Below, in pieces: positions 52,776-61,974 of a DNA stretch of 64,000 bases. The DNA is from Herbaspirillum sp. meg3 (GTDB lineage Bacteria > Pseudomonadota > Gammaproteobacteria > Burkholderiales > Burkholderiaceae_D). Position 1 is the stretch's first letter. Each line of letters opens with the position of its first letter. Both the position numbers and the translations under genes were made by a program. The notes under the pieces were generated by a model. That model saw only the letters and a program-made list of their open reading frames with translations, searched no databases and was not told the origin of the DNA. The DNA lies in contig NZ_CP022736.1 in assembly GCF_002257565.1 (NCBI RefSeq), positions 5,208,001-5,272,000 of the forward strand, read 5' to 3'.

Positions 52776-53432
52776 ATGAAGAAAATTGTGCTCGCCGAAG
52801 ACCACGCCATCATTCGCGACGGCCTGAAGCTGCTCATTTCCAGCAGGTCCAATCTGCAGGTGGTAGCCGACACCGGCGACGGCGGCGATGTCGAGCGGCT
52901 GCTGCGCGAGCATGAGGCCGACCTGCTGCTGCTCGATCTCGACCTGCCGGGTTGCCACGGCATCGAGCTGACGCGCCGGATCAAGGCCTCCGCCGCCGCG
53001 TCCACTGCATCTCGTGCAGTGCGCGTGCTGATCCTCACCGCCAGCCCCGGCGCAGCTTCCGTCAAGGCGGCCTTCGAAGCGGGCGCGGACGGCTATGTGC
53101 TCAAGCACGAAAACGCCGAGGAACTGCTCTACGCCATCTCTCTGGTGCTCTCGGGCATCGTCTATCTGAGTAAGGGCCTGGGCGATTTTGCCGAACCTGT
53201 GGATGGCGCGGACCTGCCGGCACAGGCTGCGGCAATGCTGATCACGGCGCGCGAACAGGAAATCCTGGCGCTCATCGCGCACGGCGAATCCAGCAGCGAC
53301 ATTGCGGATCGCCTGAATCTCTCCGTGCTGACCGTACGCAAGCATCGCCAGAATCTCATGAGCAAGCTGTCGCTGCATAACGTGGCGGAGGTCACGGCCT
53401 ACGCGTTGCGCAGCAAGCTGCTTTCGTCCTGA
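52776..53432 (+). CDS. NarL/FixJ-family response regulator
   Basis: A 218-residue regulator: receiver domain with phospho-Asp54 in 'LLLDLDLPGCHG' and acidic pocket 'LAEDH', then LuxR-type HTH at about 150-210 ('LITAREQEILALIAHG', 'SSDIADRLNLSVLTVRKHRQNL'). It is divergent from the hybrid kinase. A long palindrome just after its stop codon and upstream of the next gene is a likely binding site, linking this pair to the secretion genes that follow. Confidence 0.9.
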   Translation: MKKIVLAEDHAIIRDGLKLLISSRSNLQVVADTGDGGDVERLLREHEADLLLLDLDLPGCHGIELTRRIKASAAASTASRAVRVLILTASPGAASVKAAFEAGADGYVLKHENAEELLYAISLVLSGIVYLSKGLGDFAEPVDGADLPAQAAAMLITAREQEILALIAHGESSSDIADRLNLSVLTVRKHRQNLMSKLSLHNVAEVTAYALRSKLLSS

Positions 53433-53466
53433 GACCGGATCGCGGCAACGGCATTTTCAGCAGGCC

Positions 53467-53490
53467 TAAATACTGCAGATGCAGTATTTA
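53467..53490. promoter_or_regulatory. Near-perfect 24-bp palindrome upstream of the type XI secretion genes
   Basis: Arms TAAATACTGCA and TGCAGTATTTA (11 bp each, perfect) are separated by GA. The centre lies 91 bp upstream of ATG 53569. Head-to-head TAC heptamers of this kind are the target form of NarL-type regulators, and such a regulator is the gene immediately upstream. Confidence 0.6.
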
Positions 53491-53568
53491 CCCCGGCACA
53501 GCCGCCTCGTAACATGGTGCGCACAAAAAACATCATTGCGCGTCATCGCGCCGCGCCAAGGGGTCAGC

Positions 53569-55104
53569 ATGCCATTTACTCGTCCGCCGGTCGTCCGGCC
53601 GCGCCATCGCGGGAGCCGCGCGCTTCCCATTTCTTCACTGATCGGTGCATCGCTGCTGCCTCTGCTCGGTCTCACGAACGCAGTCCAGGCGCAGACGTTG
53701 CCGGGCATCAGCGCGGCCAACATCGCGACTATGGATCTGGAAACGACTCTGCAGCAAGTACAGCAGCAGCGGACGCAGATGCAAAAGCAGCAGTCGTCCG
53801 ACGGCACCGCCGCCAACCTCGCCTACGCCAGCAAGCTCAGCGCCGCGCTGACCGTGCTGCGCCAGCAACTGCAACAGAATCCCCGACCTACAGCAGAACA
53901 AAAACAGCAATTGGCGCAAGTGGAGCAAAGCCTGACCGCGCTCACAAAAGTGACGCAAGCGCTGGCGCAGCCGGCAAAGCAGGGGCAATCGTCGTCGACG
54001 TCGCAAGAGCAGCAGCAACTCTTGCAACAGATCGCGCAGTCCGTGCAATCGATGCTGGCGCAATCAGGGAACCCAGCGGGGAGTCCTGCGATCAGCCCGG
54101 AAAGCACCAAAACACAGACCGAATCAAAGAACGGGCCTGAGACCAAGACCTCGCCCGGCAGCAAGATGACGACCGCGCCGGAATCGCAATCGCAGGAAAT
54201 CGCCAGACCGGGCGTCGAAAAATCGCCTGGCAAGTCGCCCTCCAAACCGGCTACGACCAGCGAAGTCATGATGCATCTGGCAGCCGGCCAAGGCGACGGC
54301 GCCGCCCAGGCGCAAGCCGCCATACCGCCCGCCACGAGCGGTGCTGTGCATACCGCCAACGCCGCCCCTGCCGCCGCTTCCGTGCCGGAAGGCGGGGCAC
54401 CTCAATCCTCTGCCGGCGGAACCAGCACTGGTACAGGCACCGGCAGCGAGACCGCCACTACTGCCGGCCCATCCTCCGTTCCTGTGCCCGACGGCACCAC
54501 TCCTGGCATCACCGTCGGTGCCGTTGGCATCACGGGAATATCGACCGGCGGAATGTCGGCCGGGTTCCTGGCCGCCATCATGGCCGCCACCACCGCAGTC
54601 TCGAGCAGCGACGGCAGTTCCTCGGCAACGCAGGGCGCGCTACAACAGCAACAGCAGCAGCAAGCTGCTACTGCCGCCACAGCCGCCCAGCAACAGAGCT
54701 TTAACTATGTCACGGCCGGTCTGGTCACCCCGCTGGTGAGTATTCCGTCTTCCTTGTCGGCGACCTACACCGGCCCGATCAACGGCACGCTCAATTCCGG
54801 AGCGAGCATCGGCGGAACCCTGTCGGCATCGGTCAATTTTGCCACCATCCGGAGCGGTGCACCGAGCATCGCGGGCGGCATTACGTTCAACGGCAATCAG
54901 GGCAGCACCTCGTTCAACCTGACGCTGCTGGGCGGCTACGTCGGCGGCGCGATGTCGGGCACCTATGCAGGACAAAACGTCAGCGGCTTCATCATGAACG
55001 GGCAATTCTTCGGCCCTGCGGCGGAACAACTGGCGGGCGCCTGGTCCATGCAAAACACCGGCGGCTCGCTGAGCGCAACCGGCACCTTCAAGGCCAAGCA
55101 ATGA
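53569..55104 (+). CDS. Secreted protein with C-terminal TbpB-like beta-barrel, probable type XI secretion substrate
   Basis: A 511-residue protein from ATG 53569 (AGGGG upstream). A Sec signal peptide ends near residue 42 ('TNAVQA' then 'QTLPG'), with no lipobox Cys, so the product is not a lipoprotein. Residues about 50-160 are Gln-rich coiled coil; 160-350 are Ser/Thr/Pro/Gly low complexity with a poly-Gln run; 377-511 form a small barrel with 'GGYVGGAMSGTYAGQ' and 'GQFFGPAAEQLAGAWSM', the pattern of TbpB/fHbp-type barrels used for recognition by Slam. The Slam-like gene follows 90 bp later. Soluble Slam clients are known (hemophilin). What the N-terminal part binds is unknown. Confidence 0.72.
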   Translation: MPFTRPPVVRPRHRGSRALPISSLIGASLLPLLGLTNAVQAQTLPGISAANIATMDLETTLQQVQQQRTQMQKQQSSDGTAANLAYASKLSAALTVLRQQLQQNPRPTAEQKQQLAQVEQSLTALTKVTQALAQPAKQGQSSSTSQEQQQLLQQIAQSVQSMLAQSGNPAGSPAISPESTKTQTESKNGPETKTSPGSKMTTAPESQSQEIARPGVEKSPGKSPSKPATTSEVMMHLAAGQGDGAAQAQAAIPPATSGAVHTANAAPAAASVPEGGAPQSSAGGTSTGTGTGSETATTAGPSSVPVPDGTTPGITVGAVGITGISTGGMSAGFLAAIMAATTAVSSSDGSSSATQGALQQQQQQQAATAATAAQQQSFNYVTAGLVTPLVSIPSSLSATYTGPINGTLNSGASIGGTLSASVNFATIRSGAPSIAGGITFNGNQGSTSFNLTLLGGYVGGAMSGTYAGQNVSGFIMNGQFFGPAAEQLAGAWSMQNTGGSLSATGTFKAKQ

Positions 55105-55194
55105 CGTCGCTGCACTGCAGGTGACGCCTCGCCATCCTGCTGCCATGCCGCCATGCGATTTCGTTTCTGATTTCATCTCTCTGAATTGACTCCA

Positions 55195-56655
55195 ATGAGC
55201 GCTTGTTTTCGCTTCCGCCTTTCCAGCCCCGCCAGCGCGTCTGCCGCTGCGCCGGCGGCTTCTCCTGCAAACTTCAGCAGAGTTCCTCGGCTCTCCTGGC
55301 TGACAATGGTCTTGTGTCTTGCCGCTTGGGGGAAAACCTATGCCGCCGAGACGGCTGCTGAAATTACCGCGATCGAACAGCAAAACGCCACCGAACTCGC
55401 CTTCGCCCGCCGCGCCTTCGCCGAGCGGCGCCCCGACCTCGCCTGCGCCATGCTGAAGGACACGCCGCCGGTGGACGACACCGAAGCCGAACGCATGCTG
55501 CTGTTGGGACGCTGCTCCAGCGCCGTGCACGACCGCGTCCAGGCCGAGCTGTACTATCGGCGCGCGATCGCGCTGGTGCCGGCCGACGCCACGCCGAAGA
55601 TCGAACTGGCCGGGCTGTACCTGGCCATGGGCCGGCAGGGGGATGCTGCGCCATTGCTGGGACAGGCGGCCGACGCCAGCGAAGGCCAGGCGCGTACGGA
55701 CCTCGACCTGCTGGCCTCGCGGCTGCGTCCCAACGATCCGGTTTCGGCCAGCCTCAATTCGAAGGACAAACCGTGGGCGGTGCAACTGTATGCCGGGCTG
55801 ACCTGGGACGACAACACCAACGCCGGACCGGTGTCGCGCAGCGTGCCTGCAGTGATCGGCGGCATCCCGGTCACCTTCGACCTAATGCAGGAATCCATGC
55901 CGCGCGAATCCGCCGGCGCCGCGCTGGGTCTGAACGGCAGCTACGCGCTGCGGCTCGACGATCGTTTCTCGCTGCTGTTCCAGGCCGGATGGTTCGGCAC
56001 CGGCTATTTTGATCGCCAGGACTACAACAACGACAGCACCACCCTGGCGGCGGCGCTGGTCTACAGCAACCAGGCGTGGTCCGCCAGCCTGCAGCCCAAT
56101 GTGCGCTATACCCGCCTCGACGGACGCCTGCAGGAAACCACGCCCGGCATCGTGGAACGCGTCGCGCGCGCAATCAGCGACACCGTCTCGCTGACGGCCA
56201 CCGCCGGCTATGCCAAACGCACAGTCCACACCGACAGCACGCGCAACGCCGATGCCTGGCAAGGCGGCGTGGGCGCCATCGCGCAGCTGACACCGGATCT
56301 GCAAGTGGGCGGCGAGTATCTGCTGCAGCGAGAGCAGGCGCAGGCTGCCGTGTATTCGCGCCGCCTGTCCGGCCCCAGCGCCTATCTGCAATACCGCATC
56401 CGGCCCGACCTGCTGCTGGGCGCCAACTTCAGTTACACCGACGTGCACTACGATCAGACCATGCCGCTGTTTACACAGCCGCGCACCGATCGCCAGGTGG
56501 TCAGCTCGCTGTCGGCGCTGTGGGACATCAGCCGTTACGCCGGCCGCAATATGGTGGTGCGCGCGCAGTACACGCACATCGACAATCCTTCCAACATCGC
56601 CTACGGCTACTTCCGCCGCAACATGGCCAGCCTGGGCGTGCAGATGCAATTCTGA
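55195..56655 (+). CDS. Slam-like outer-membrane protein (DUF560), type XI secretion translocator
   Basis: A 486-residue protein: signal peptide with hydrophobic core 'LSWLTMVLCLAAWG' (cleavage near residue 50), a TPR domain at about 55-180 ('RRAFAERRPDLACAML', 'AELYYRRAIALVPADA'), then a roughly 300-residue beta-barrel opening with 'LYAGLTWDDNTNAGP' and ending 'LGVQMQF'. The TPR-barrel plan and the Asp-Asp-Asn motif at the barrel start match surface lipoprotein assembly modulators. Such proteins move barrel-tailed clients across the outer membrane; the upstream gene encodes a fitting client. ATG 55195 lacks a strong ribosome-binding site, so the N-terminus is not certain. Confidence 0.75.
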   Translation: MSACFRFRLSSPASASAAAPAASPANFSRVPRLSWLTMVLCLAAWGKTYAAETAAEITAIEQQNATELAFARRAFAERRPDLACAMLKDTPPVDDTEAERMLLLGRCSSAVHDRVQAELYYRRAIALVPADATPKIELAGLYLAMGRQGDAAPLLGQAADASEGQARTDLDLLASRLRPNDPVSASLNSKDKPWAVQLYAGLTWDDNTNAGPVSRSVPAVIGGIPVTFDLMQESMPRESAGAALGLNGSYALRLDDRFSLLFQAGWFGTGYFDRQDYNNDSTTLAAALVYSNQAWSASLQPNVRYTRLDGRLQETTPGIVERVARAISDTVSLTATAGYAKRTVHTDSTRNADAWQGGVGAIAQLTPDLQVGGEYLLQREQAQAAVYSRRLSGPSAYLQYRIRPDLLLGANFSYTDVHYDQTMPLFTQPRTDRQVVSSLSALWDISRYAGRNMVVRAQYTHIDNPSNIAYGYFRRNMASLGVQMQF

Positions 56656-57024
56656 TTCACCCCGCCTGCGCAATGATCGGACGTAAACGATTGTGCCAGC
56701 ACAGTGCCGGCACAGCGTCGACGCCACTGCAGCACACCAGAGCGCACGCGCCAACTTTGTGAATCGCCGCGTCGTCGCACGCATTGTGTGCGCCCTCTTC
56801 CGGCTTCACCCGCCGCCGTTCGCGCGGCTTTCAAGCTGAACATCAGATAGGCCAGCAAGCCAGATCCCGCGCCGTTTCTACGCCTCCCGCCGGTTCCATT
56901 TTCCGGTGCCCAGTTGTGCGTGTTTTCTGGCACGGCTTCTGCTTGGTGTCGTGCTCACCATGATAGATTATGCATTATGCATAGTTATCTTCAGGAAACA
57001 TCAGGCAACACTTTTGACTCATCT
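56656..57024. promoter_or_regulatory. Gap before the NMT1-type ABC operon, with candidate GntR operator
   Basis: TATGCAT-T-ATGCATA, a perfect 15-bp palindrome, lies at 56969-56983 in an AT-rich patch, flanked by partly symmetric GATA/TATC. This is the size and form of FCD-GntR operators, and such a regulator is encoded in the same cluster at 61180. The first 280 bp of the gap show no gene, only GC-rich dyads around 56693-56720. Confidence 0.5.
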
Positions 57025-57050
57025 GCCGGCGGCGACGCCGGCGCCTTTTT
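57025..57050 (+). terminator. Terminator-like hairpin ending 9 nt before the ABC ATPase start
   Basis: A perfect 7-bp GC stem (GCCGGCG/CGCCGGC) with GCGA loop is followed by GCC and five T residues (57046-57050), then the ribosome-binding region GGAG and ATG 57060. An intrinsic-terminator shape in the leader of an operon suggests transcription attenuation, or else the end of the upstream transcript. Confidence 0.5.
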
Positions 57051-57059
57051 GTGGAGCAA

Positions 57060-57863
57060 ATGTTGGAGAACCGTCTTGAAGTCCAGAATCTGAGCCACGC
57101 CTTCATCAAGGCCAACGGTGAAGAGATTCGTATTTTCCAAAACCTCAATTTCACGGTGGGCAAAGCCGAGATCGTGGCGATCGTCGGTCGCAGCGGTGCG
57201 GGCAAGAGCACGCTGTTCAACCTGATCTCCGGCCTCTTGACGCCGAGCGCCGGCAAGATCGCGCTGGGCGAAAAAGCCGACGGCACGCCTGGCAGCATTG
57301 CGTACATGTTGCAGAAGGATTTGCTGCTGCCGTGGCGCACGATTCTTGAGAACGCCGTGCTGGGTATCGAGCTGCACCGCCCGGTGACCGAGGCCGATCG
57401 GACACGCGCCAAAGCAATGCTGGGCCGCTATGGCCTGGAGTCGGTCGCCAACGCTTATCCGCATTCGCTGTCGGGTGGCATGAAACAGCGCGTCGCCCTG
57501 ACGCGCACGCTGCTGGCGGACCCTTCAGTGGTGCTGCTGGATGAACCTTTCTCGGCGCTCGACTACGAGACGCGGCTGATGCTGGAGAACGATGTCATCA
57601 GCCTCACCCGCACCGAAGGCACCAGCGTCATTTTGGTGACGCACGATATCGATGAAGCCATCGCCATGAGCAATCGCATCGTGGTGCTCGGCGGACGTCC
57701 TGCAAAGATCACGCGGGAAGAAAAGATCCTGCTCACCGTCGACGGCATCACCGATGGCGACCGCGATGCGGTGACGGCGCGCGGTGCGCCGGAGTTCCCC
57801 TTGTTTCACAAGGAAATCTGGAATGCCTTGCGTGCGAGCGATGTCGCGCACGCAAGCGTTTAA
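57060..57863 (+). CDS. ABC transporter ATP-binding protein (nitrate/sulfonate/taurine type)
   Basis: A 267-residue ATPase of the SsuB/TauB group: Walker A 'GRSGAGKST', signature 'LSGGMKQRVAL', Walker B 'VVLLDEPFSALDYET', switch His in 'LVTHDIDEAIAMS'. Candidate starts are GTG 57051, ATG 57060 and TTG 57063, all next to GGAG; ATG is chosen. First gene of a five-gene cluster. Confidence 0.87.
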   Translation: MLENRLEVQNLSHAFIKANGEEIRIFQNLNFTVGKAEIVAIVGRSGAGKSTLFNLISGLLTPSAGKIALGEKADGTPGSIAYMLQKDLLLPWRTILENAVLGIELHRPVTEADRTRAKAMLGRYGLESVANAYPHSLSGGMKQRVALTRTLLADPSVVLLDEPFSALDYETRLMLENDVISLTRTEGTSVILVTHDIDEAIAMSNRIVVLGGRPAKITREEKILLTVDGITDGDRDAVTARGAPEFPLFHKEIWNALRASDVAHASV

Positions 57864-57890
57864 GCCGAACTGAGTGAAGAAAGGGATCTC

Positions 57891-58655
57891 ATGAAAAGAA
57901 AGAACAATGGCGCGACGATGATCGTCACCACCATCCTGATTGTGCTGGTCGTGTTTTGGCAGATGGCGGCGCAGGCCAATCTGATCAACGGCCAGCTGCT
58001 CGGTTCGCCGCTGGGTATTTATCGCTCAGCCGTGATCGGTTTCACCAAGGGACAGCTGCTGTACGACACCTGGGTAACGCTGTTCGAAACGCTGTTCGGG
58101 CTGGTGCTGGGAAGCGGCCTGGGCATCGTGCTTGGGCTGGTGCTGTGGTTTTATCCGCGCACCTCGGACATCGTCGAGCAGTTTTCCATCTTGCTCAACA
58201 GCATTCCAAAAATCGCGCTCGGCCCGCTGATCATCATCTGGTTCGGCTCGGGCATGGTGTCGAAGATCTGGCTGGCCGGCATCTCGACCTTTGCGGTGGC
58301 GATGATCTCTTCCTGCGCGGCGGCACAGGAAGTCGACAAGGATTTGCTGAACCTCTTCAAATCGTTCAAGGCGCAGCGCGTGATGATCTTCAAGAAGCTG
58401 ATCGTGCCGGCGTCGATCCCGTGGATTTTCTCCATCTTCCGCATCAACATCGGCTTTGCGCTCATTGGTGCGGTGGTGGGTGAATTCATTGCTTCAGAAA
58501 ACGGATTGGGACATGCGGTGTTCGTCGCCGGCTCGCTGTTCGATCTTAATAGTGTCTGGCTGGGCGTCATCATTCTGACGCTGATGGCCGCAGTTCTTAC
58601 CTGGGTTGTCCAATTAATCGAAGAGAGGATCGTTTCATGGAAAACAGAACAATGA
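57891..58655 (+). CDS. ABC transporter permease (nitrate/sulfonate/taurine type)
   Basis: A 254-residue inner-membrane permease with about six helices and an EAA-type loop ('LFKSFKAQRVMIFKKLIVPASIPWI', read in two halves). AAGGG precedes the ATG. Its last codons overlap the start of the binding-protein gene by 19 bp. Confidence 0.88.
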   Translation: MKRKNNGATMIVTTILIVLVVFWQMAAQANLINGQLLGSPLGIYRSAVIGFTKGQLLYDTWVTLFETLFGLVLGSGLGIVLGLVLWFYPRTSDIVEQFSILLNSIPKIALGPLIIIWFGSGMVSKIWLAGISTFAVAMISSCAAAQEVDKDLLNLFKSFKAQRVMIFKKLIVPASIPWIFSIFRINIGFALIGAVVGEFIASENGLGHAVFVAGSLFDLNSVWLGVIILTLMAAVLTWVVQLIEERIVSWKTEQ

Positions 58656-59632
58656 GTTTCACATTCATGCATGCCCGCCGTCTGCTTGGCGCCACCCTGA
58701 TTGCTGCTGCCTGTGTTGCCGCGCCGGTCAGCAATGCCGCCGAGAAGGCGGTTATCTATCAGGCCTTCCAGTCGATTCAATATTTGCCGCTGTATGTGGC
58801 GATGAATGAAGGCCTGTTCACCAAGCACGGACTGGAAGTGCAAAAGGTAACCGCCGGCGGCGGTGCACAAGGCGTGGCGGCGGTAATCGGCGGGCATGCG
58901 GATTTCTCGCTGCAGGATCCGATGACGGCTGTGCTGGCCAACCTCAAGGGCGCATCGCTGGTGAATGTGGCGATGGTGGTGTCGGGTGTGCCGGTGTGGA
59001 TGGTGGCGCCGCCGAATTCGCCGATCAAGTCGATCGCCGATCTCAAGGACCAAACCATTTCGGCTGCGTTGCCGCCATCGACGAGCACTTACCTGCTGCA
59101 AAATCTGCTGAAGGAAAAGGGCTTGTCCAACGTCAAGCTCAACACGGTCTCAATCGGCACCGAAATCTCGCCGGTGACAGCCGGCCGCGCAGCTGCTGCC
59201 ACACTGTATCAGCCACAGGTGGAACAGGCATTGGCGAACGGCTACAAGATCGTCTATGACTTCGCCAAGCAGTATGACGGCGTGTATGCGTTCTCGACCA
59301 TCGACACGCTGAAGTCAACGATCCAGAAGCGTCCGCAAATGGTGCAAAGTTTTGTGAGCGCCATCGCCGACGCCGAGAAGCTGATGCAGACCAATCCGCA
59401 AGTGGCGTATCGTGTGGCAGTGGCGGAATTTCCTTCGCTGGAAAAGACCGTGGTGGAAGCGGCCGTGAAGCGTCTGCTGGATCAGAAGATCTATCCGGCA
59501 ACGCCATCGATTTCCAAACAGGCGTTCCAGGCTGGTCTTGATCTGCAGATTTCCATCGGCAACATCAAGGCAGGCGAAGTCACTTACGATAGCGCTGTGG
59601 ACAACAGCTTTGCCGAAAAAGTAAGCAAGTAA
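58637..59632 (+). CDS. NMT1/THI5-like periplasmic substrate-binding protein
   Basis: A 331-residue binding protein. Signal peptide about 1-35 ('RRLLGATLIAAACVAAPVSNAA'), then 'FQSIQYLPLYVAMNEGLFTKHGLEV', read as two parts, which is the SsuA/NMT1 opening. An internal ATG at 58652 overlaps the permease stop as ATGA and is an alternative start; AGAGGA favours 58637. The substrate is unknown; the downstream amidase suggests an amide or related nitrogen compound. Confidence 0.87.
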   Translation: MENRTMSFTFMHARRLLGATLIAAACVAAPVSNAAEKAVIYQAFQSIQYLPLYVAMNEGLFTKHGLEVQKVTAGGGAQGVAAVIGGHADFSLQDPMTAVLANLKGASLVNVAMVVSGVPVWMVAPPNSPIKSIADLKDQTISAALPPSTSTYLLQNLLKEKGLSNVKLNTVSIGTEISPVTAGRAAAATLYQPQVEQALANGYKIVYDFAKQYDGVYAFSTIDTLKSTIQKRPQMVQSFVSAIADAEKLMQTNPQVAYRVAVAEFPSLEKTVVEAAVKRLLDQKIYPATPSISKQAFQAGLDLQISIGNIKAGEVTYDSAVDNSFAEKVSK

Positions 59633-59752
59633 TTGGTCGCTGAGTAGCAACACAAGTCCGCAGACCGGCGCGCGTTGTTCGTCCGGTCTGCAACTTGGCC
59701 ATTCCCTGCGAGCGGTACGCACCCGCAGGCCGCACATTCTGAAGAGCAGATC

Positions 59753-61012
59753 ATGAGCACATCACACACGCAAGAGACAAACCAGGCGGCACTCTCATCG
59801 GCGGTCGCGACGGCGGACCGCATCGAAGATACGCTGAAAGCATTCACCTATCGCCCCGACGCCTATCCCGACGTGAACTCCGGTACAGGCCCGCTCGCCG
59901 GCATCCCGGTGGCAGTCAAGGATCTGATCGACACGGCGGACATGCCGACTACGTATGGCTCGAAGATTTTTCAAGGCTATCAGCCGCAGGAAGACGCCTG
60001 GATCGTCACCAGGCTGCGCGCAGCGGGTGCGGTGATCTTCGGCAAAACGGTGACCACGGAATTCGCCTGGCGCGATCCGGGTGCGACCGTCAATCCATGG
60101 AATACAGGACACAGCCCCGGCGGCTCATCGAGCGGTTCGGCGGCAGCCGTGGGCGCCGGCATCGTGCCGATCGCACTGGGCACGCAGACTGTCGGTTCGG
60201 TGATTCGTCCTGCGTCGTACTGCGGCGCGGTGGGCTACAAACCGACGTTCGGACTGATCCCGACCGAAGGCGTGCATGCGCTGGCGCCGACGCTGGATCA
60301 TCTTGGCTTTATCACATCGAGCTTCTACTGGGCGGCAGTCTGCCACGCCGTCATCGCACGCGATAACGCGATTGCCGCACCGGCGTCGGCCAAGGCGTTT
60401 TCGGCAGGCGTGAAGCCGCGCAAGATCGGCGTCTATCGCTCCTCGCAATGGGCGCAAGTGGAAGGCGATGTGCAGCAAAACTTTGACGCCGTGGTGCGTC
60501 GCCTGGAAGCGCTGGGCGTCGAATGCGTTGATGCGGATCTGGGTATGGATATCCGCGATCTCAACAAGCTGGTGGTGGATGTGCTCGCCTATGAGGCACG
60601 CGCCGCCATCTACGACGACATCAAGGATGCCGAAGCGCTGGCCGGCCCTTACACGCGCGAGCTGGTGAGCCGCGGTGCAACGATCTCCAGAGAGACTTAC
60701 CTTGGCTTGATCGAGCAAGTCGGCGTGCTGCGCGCCGGTCGCGACGCGCTGTTGAAAGATCTCGATGCGATCATGACGATCACCTCGCCGACGACTGCGT
60801 TGAAGGGATTGGAGAAGACCGGCGACGCGTCTTTCTGCGCGCCGGCGACGCTGCTCGGCTTGCCGGCGGTGACGACGCCGTCGGGATTTTCGACGGACTT
60901 CCTGCCGTACGGCGTGCAACTGATCGGACGCGCGGATGGCGACCTGGCCCTGCTGCAAACCGGCCAGTGGCTGAGCACGATCCTGCCGTCGATGAAGCCG
61001 GCATCGCTCTGA
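59753..61012 (+). CDS. Amidase-signature family hydrolase
   Basis: A 419-residue amidase. The Ser-cisSer-Lys triad is visible: Lys in 'IPVAVKDLID', cis-Ser in 'GGSSSGSAA', nucleophile Ser in 'GTQTVGSVIRPA'. ATG 59753 was chosen as the point where the family's N-terminus begins; the upstream frame overlaps the intergenic gap. It probably hydrolyses the compound brought in by the ABC transporter, releasing ammonia. The exact amide is unknown. Confidence 0.87.
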   Translation: MSTSHTQETNQAALSSAVATADRIEDTLKAFTYRPDAYPDVNSGTGPLAGIPVAVKDLIDTADMPTTYGSKIFQGYQPQEDAWIVTRLRAAGAVIFGKTVTTEFAWRDPGATVNPWNTGHSPGGSSSGSAAAVGAGIVPIALGTQTVGSVIRPASYCGAVGYKPTFGLIPTEGVHALAPTLDHLGFITSSFYWAAVCHAVIARDNAIAAPASAKAFSAGVKPRKIGVYRSSQWAQVEGDVQQNFDAVVRRLEALGVECVDADLGMDIRDLNKLVVDVLAYEARAAIYDDIKDAEALAGPYTRELVSRGATISRETYLGLIEQVGVLRAGRDALLKDLDAIMTITSPTTALKGLEKTGDASFCAPATLLGLPAVTTPSGFSTDFLPYGVQLIGRADGDLALLQTGQWLSTILPSMKPASL

Positions 61013-61179
61013 TGATGGCGGGCTGGTGCAGTGCTTGCGCCAGCCCGCCGTGCAAGACAAAATACGGTACCAGGTGCGGTACCAGTACCAGCAACACCGA
61101 CAGAGCTCAACCGATTGAGCCGCCAGGAGCAGGCGAACAAACACCGCCTGCCAGCCGAGACATCCAATAGAAACCGCGC

Positions 61180-61866
61180 ATGCCGAAAGCCTTCAAGACT
61201 ATCGAACAACAGGTTCTCAGCCTGCTGAGAAACGACATCCTCTCCGGCAAATACCGCCCTGGCGACAAGCTGCGACAGGACGAAGTCGCCAAACGTTTTG
61301 AAGTAAGCACCACGCCGGTGCGCGAAGCCTTTCGCGGCCTGCGCTCGGAAGGTCTGGTGCTGATCGACGCCAACAAGGGTGTGGTGGTCAAAGGACTGAC
61401 CGTCAAGGACGTCGCAGAAATCTACGAACTGCGCATTGCGCTGGAACCGCTGCTGGCGAAGAAGGCGGTGAGCTCGATTTCCCCTGAGTCGCTGGAAGCA
61501 GCGAACATCATCCACGAAGAGATGTGCGCCTCGACCGATCCGCATCGATGGTCGGCGCTGAATCGCGAATTTCACATCAAGCTGATGATGAGCGAGGAAG
61601 ATTCGCGACTCTACGAGATCGTCAAGAATCTCCTCGTCGTTGCCGAGCCTTATGTCTCGCTGTCTATCTTCATGCACCCCAAGATCCTGCAAGTGGACAA
61701 CGAAGAACACGGCATGATCCTCGAAGGCTTCAACAAGAAGAACGGCCGGCTGGTGCAAAAGATCGTCAAACAGCATCTGGAACAAACCCTCGCCGCCATT
61801 CAGGACTCGGTCAACGAGAAAACCTTGGGGCAGATGGGCGCACCGGCAAAAACGTCTGCCAGATAA
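61180..61866 (+). CDS. GntR-family regulator, FCD subfamily
   Basis: A 228-residue regulator: winged HTH at 8-75 ('PGDKLRQDEVAKRFEVSTTPVREAFRGLRSEG', read in parts) and an all-helical FCD effector domain with metal-binding Asp/His pattern ('NREFHIKLM'). Last gene of the ABC-amidase cluster. It most likely represses the cluster at the palindrome 56969-56983 until the substrate is bound. Confidence 0.88.
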   Translation: MPKAFKTIEQQVLSLLRNDILSGKYRPGDKLRQDEVAKRFEVSTTPVREAFRGLRSEGLVLIDANKGVVVKGLTVKDVAEIYELRIALEPLLAKKAVSSISPESLEAANIIHEEMCASTDPHRWSALNREFHIKLMMSEEDSRLYEIVKNLLVVAEPYVSLSIFMHPKILQVDNEEHGMILEGFNKKNGRLVQKIVKQHLEQTLAAIQDSVNEKTLGQMGAPAKTSAR

Positions 61867-61974
61867 GTTGCGCTTGTCTTCTCGCTTCAGCAGCATCAGA
61901 CTTATGCCATGATGCTGCCGGCGTCGCGCCGGGGCTGCATTCTCCGGACGCTCCCTATTCAGAAAGACAACCAC

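Noticed and set aside
56940..57025. Guanidine or other known riboswitch before the ABC-amidase cluster
   Set aside because: No paired ACGR-loop hairpins or ykkC core were found; only the palindrome and the terminator-like hairpin remain.
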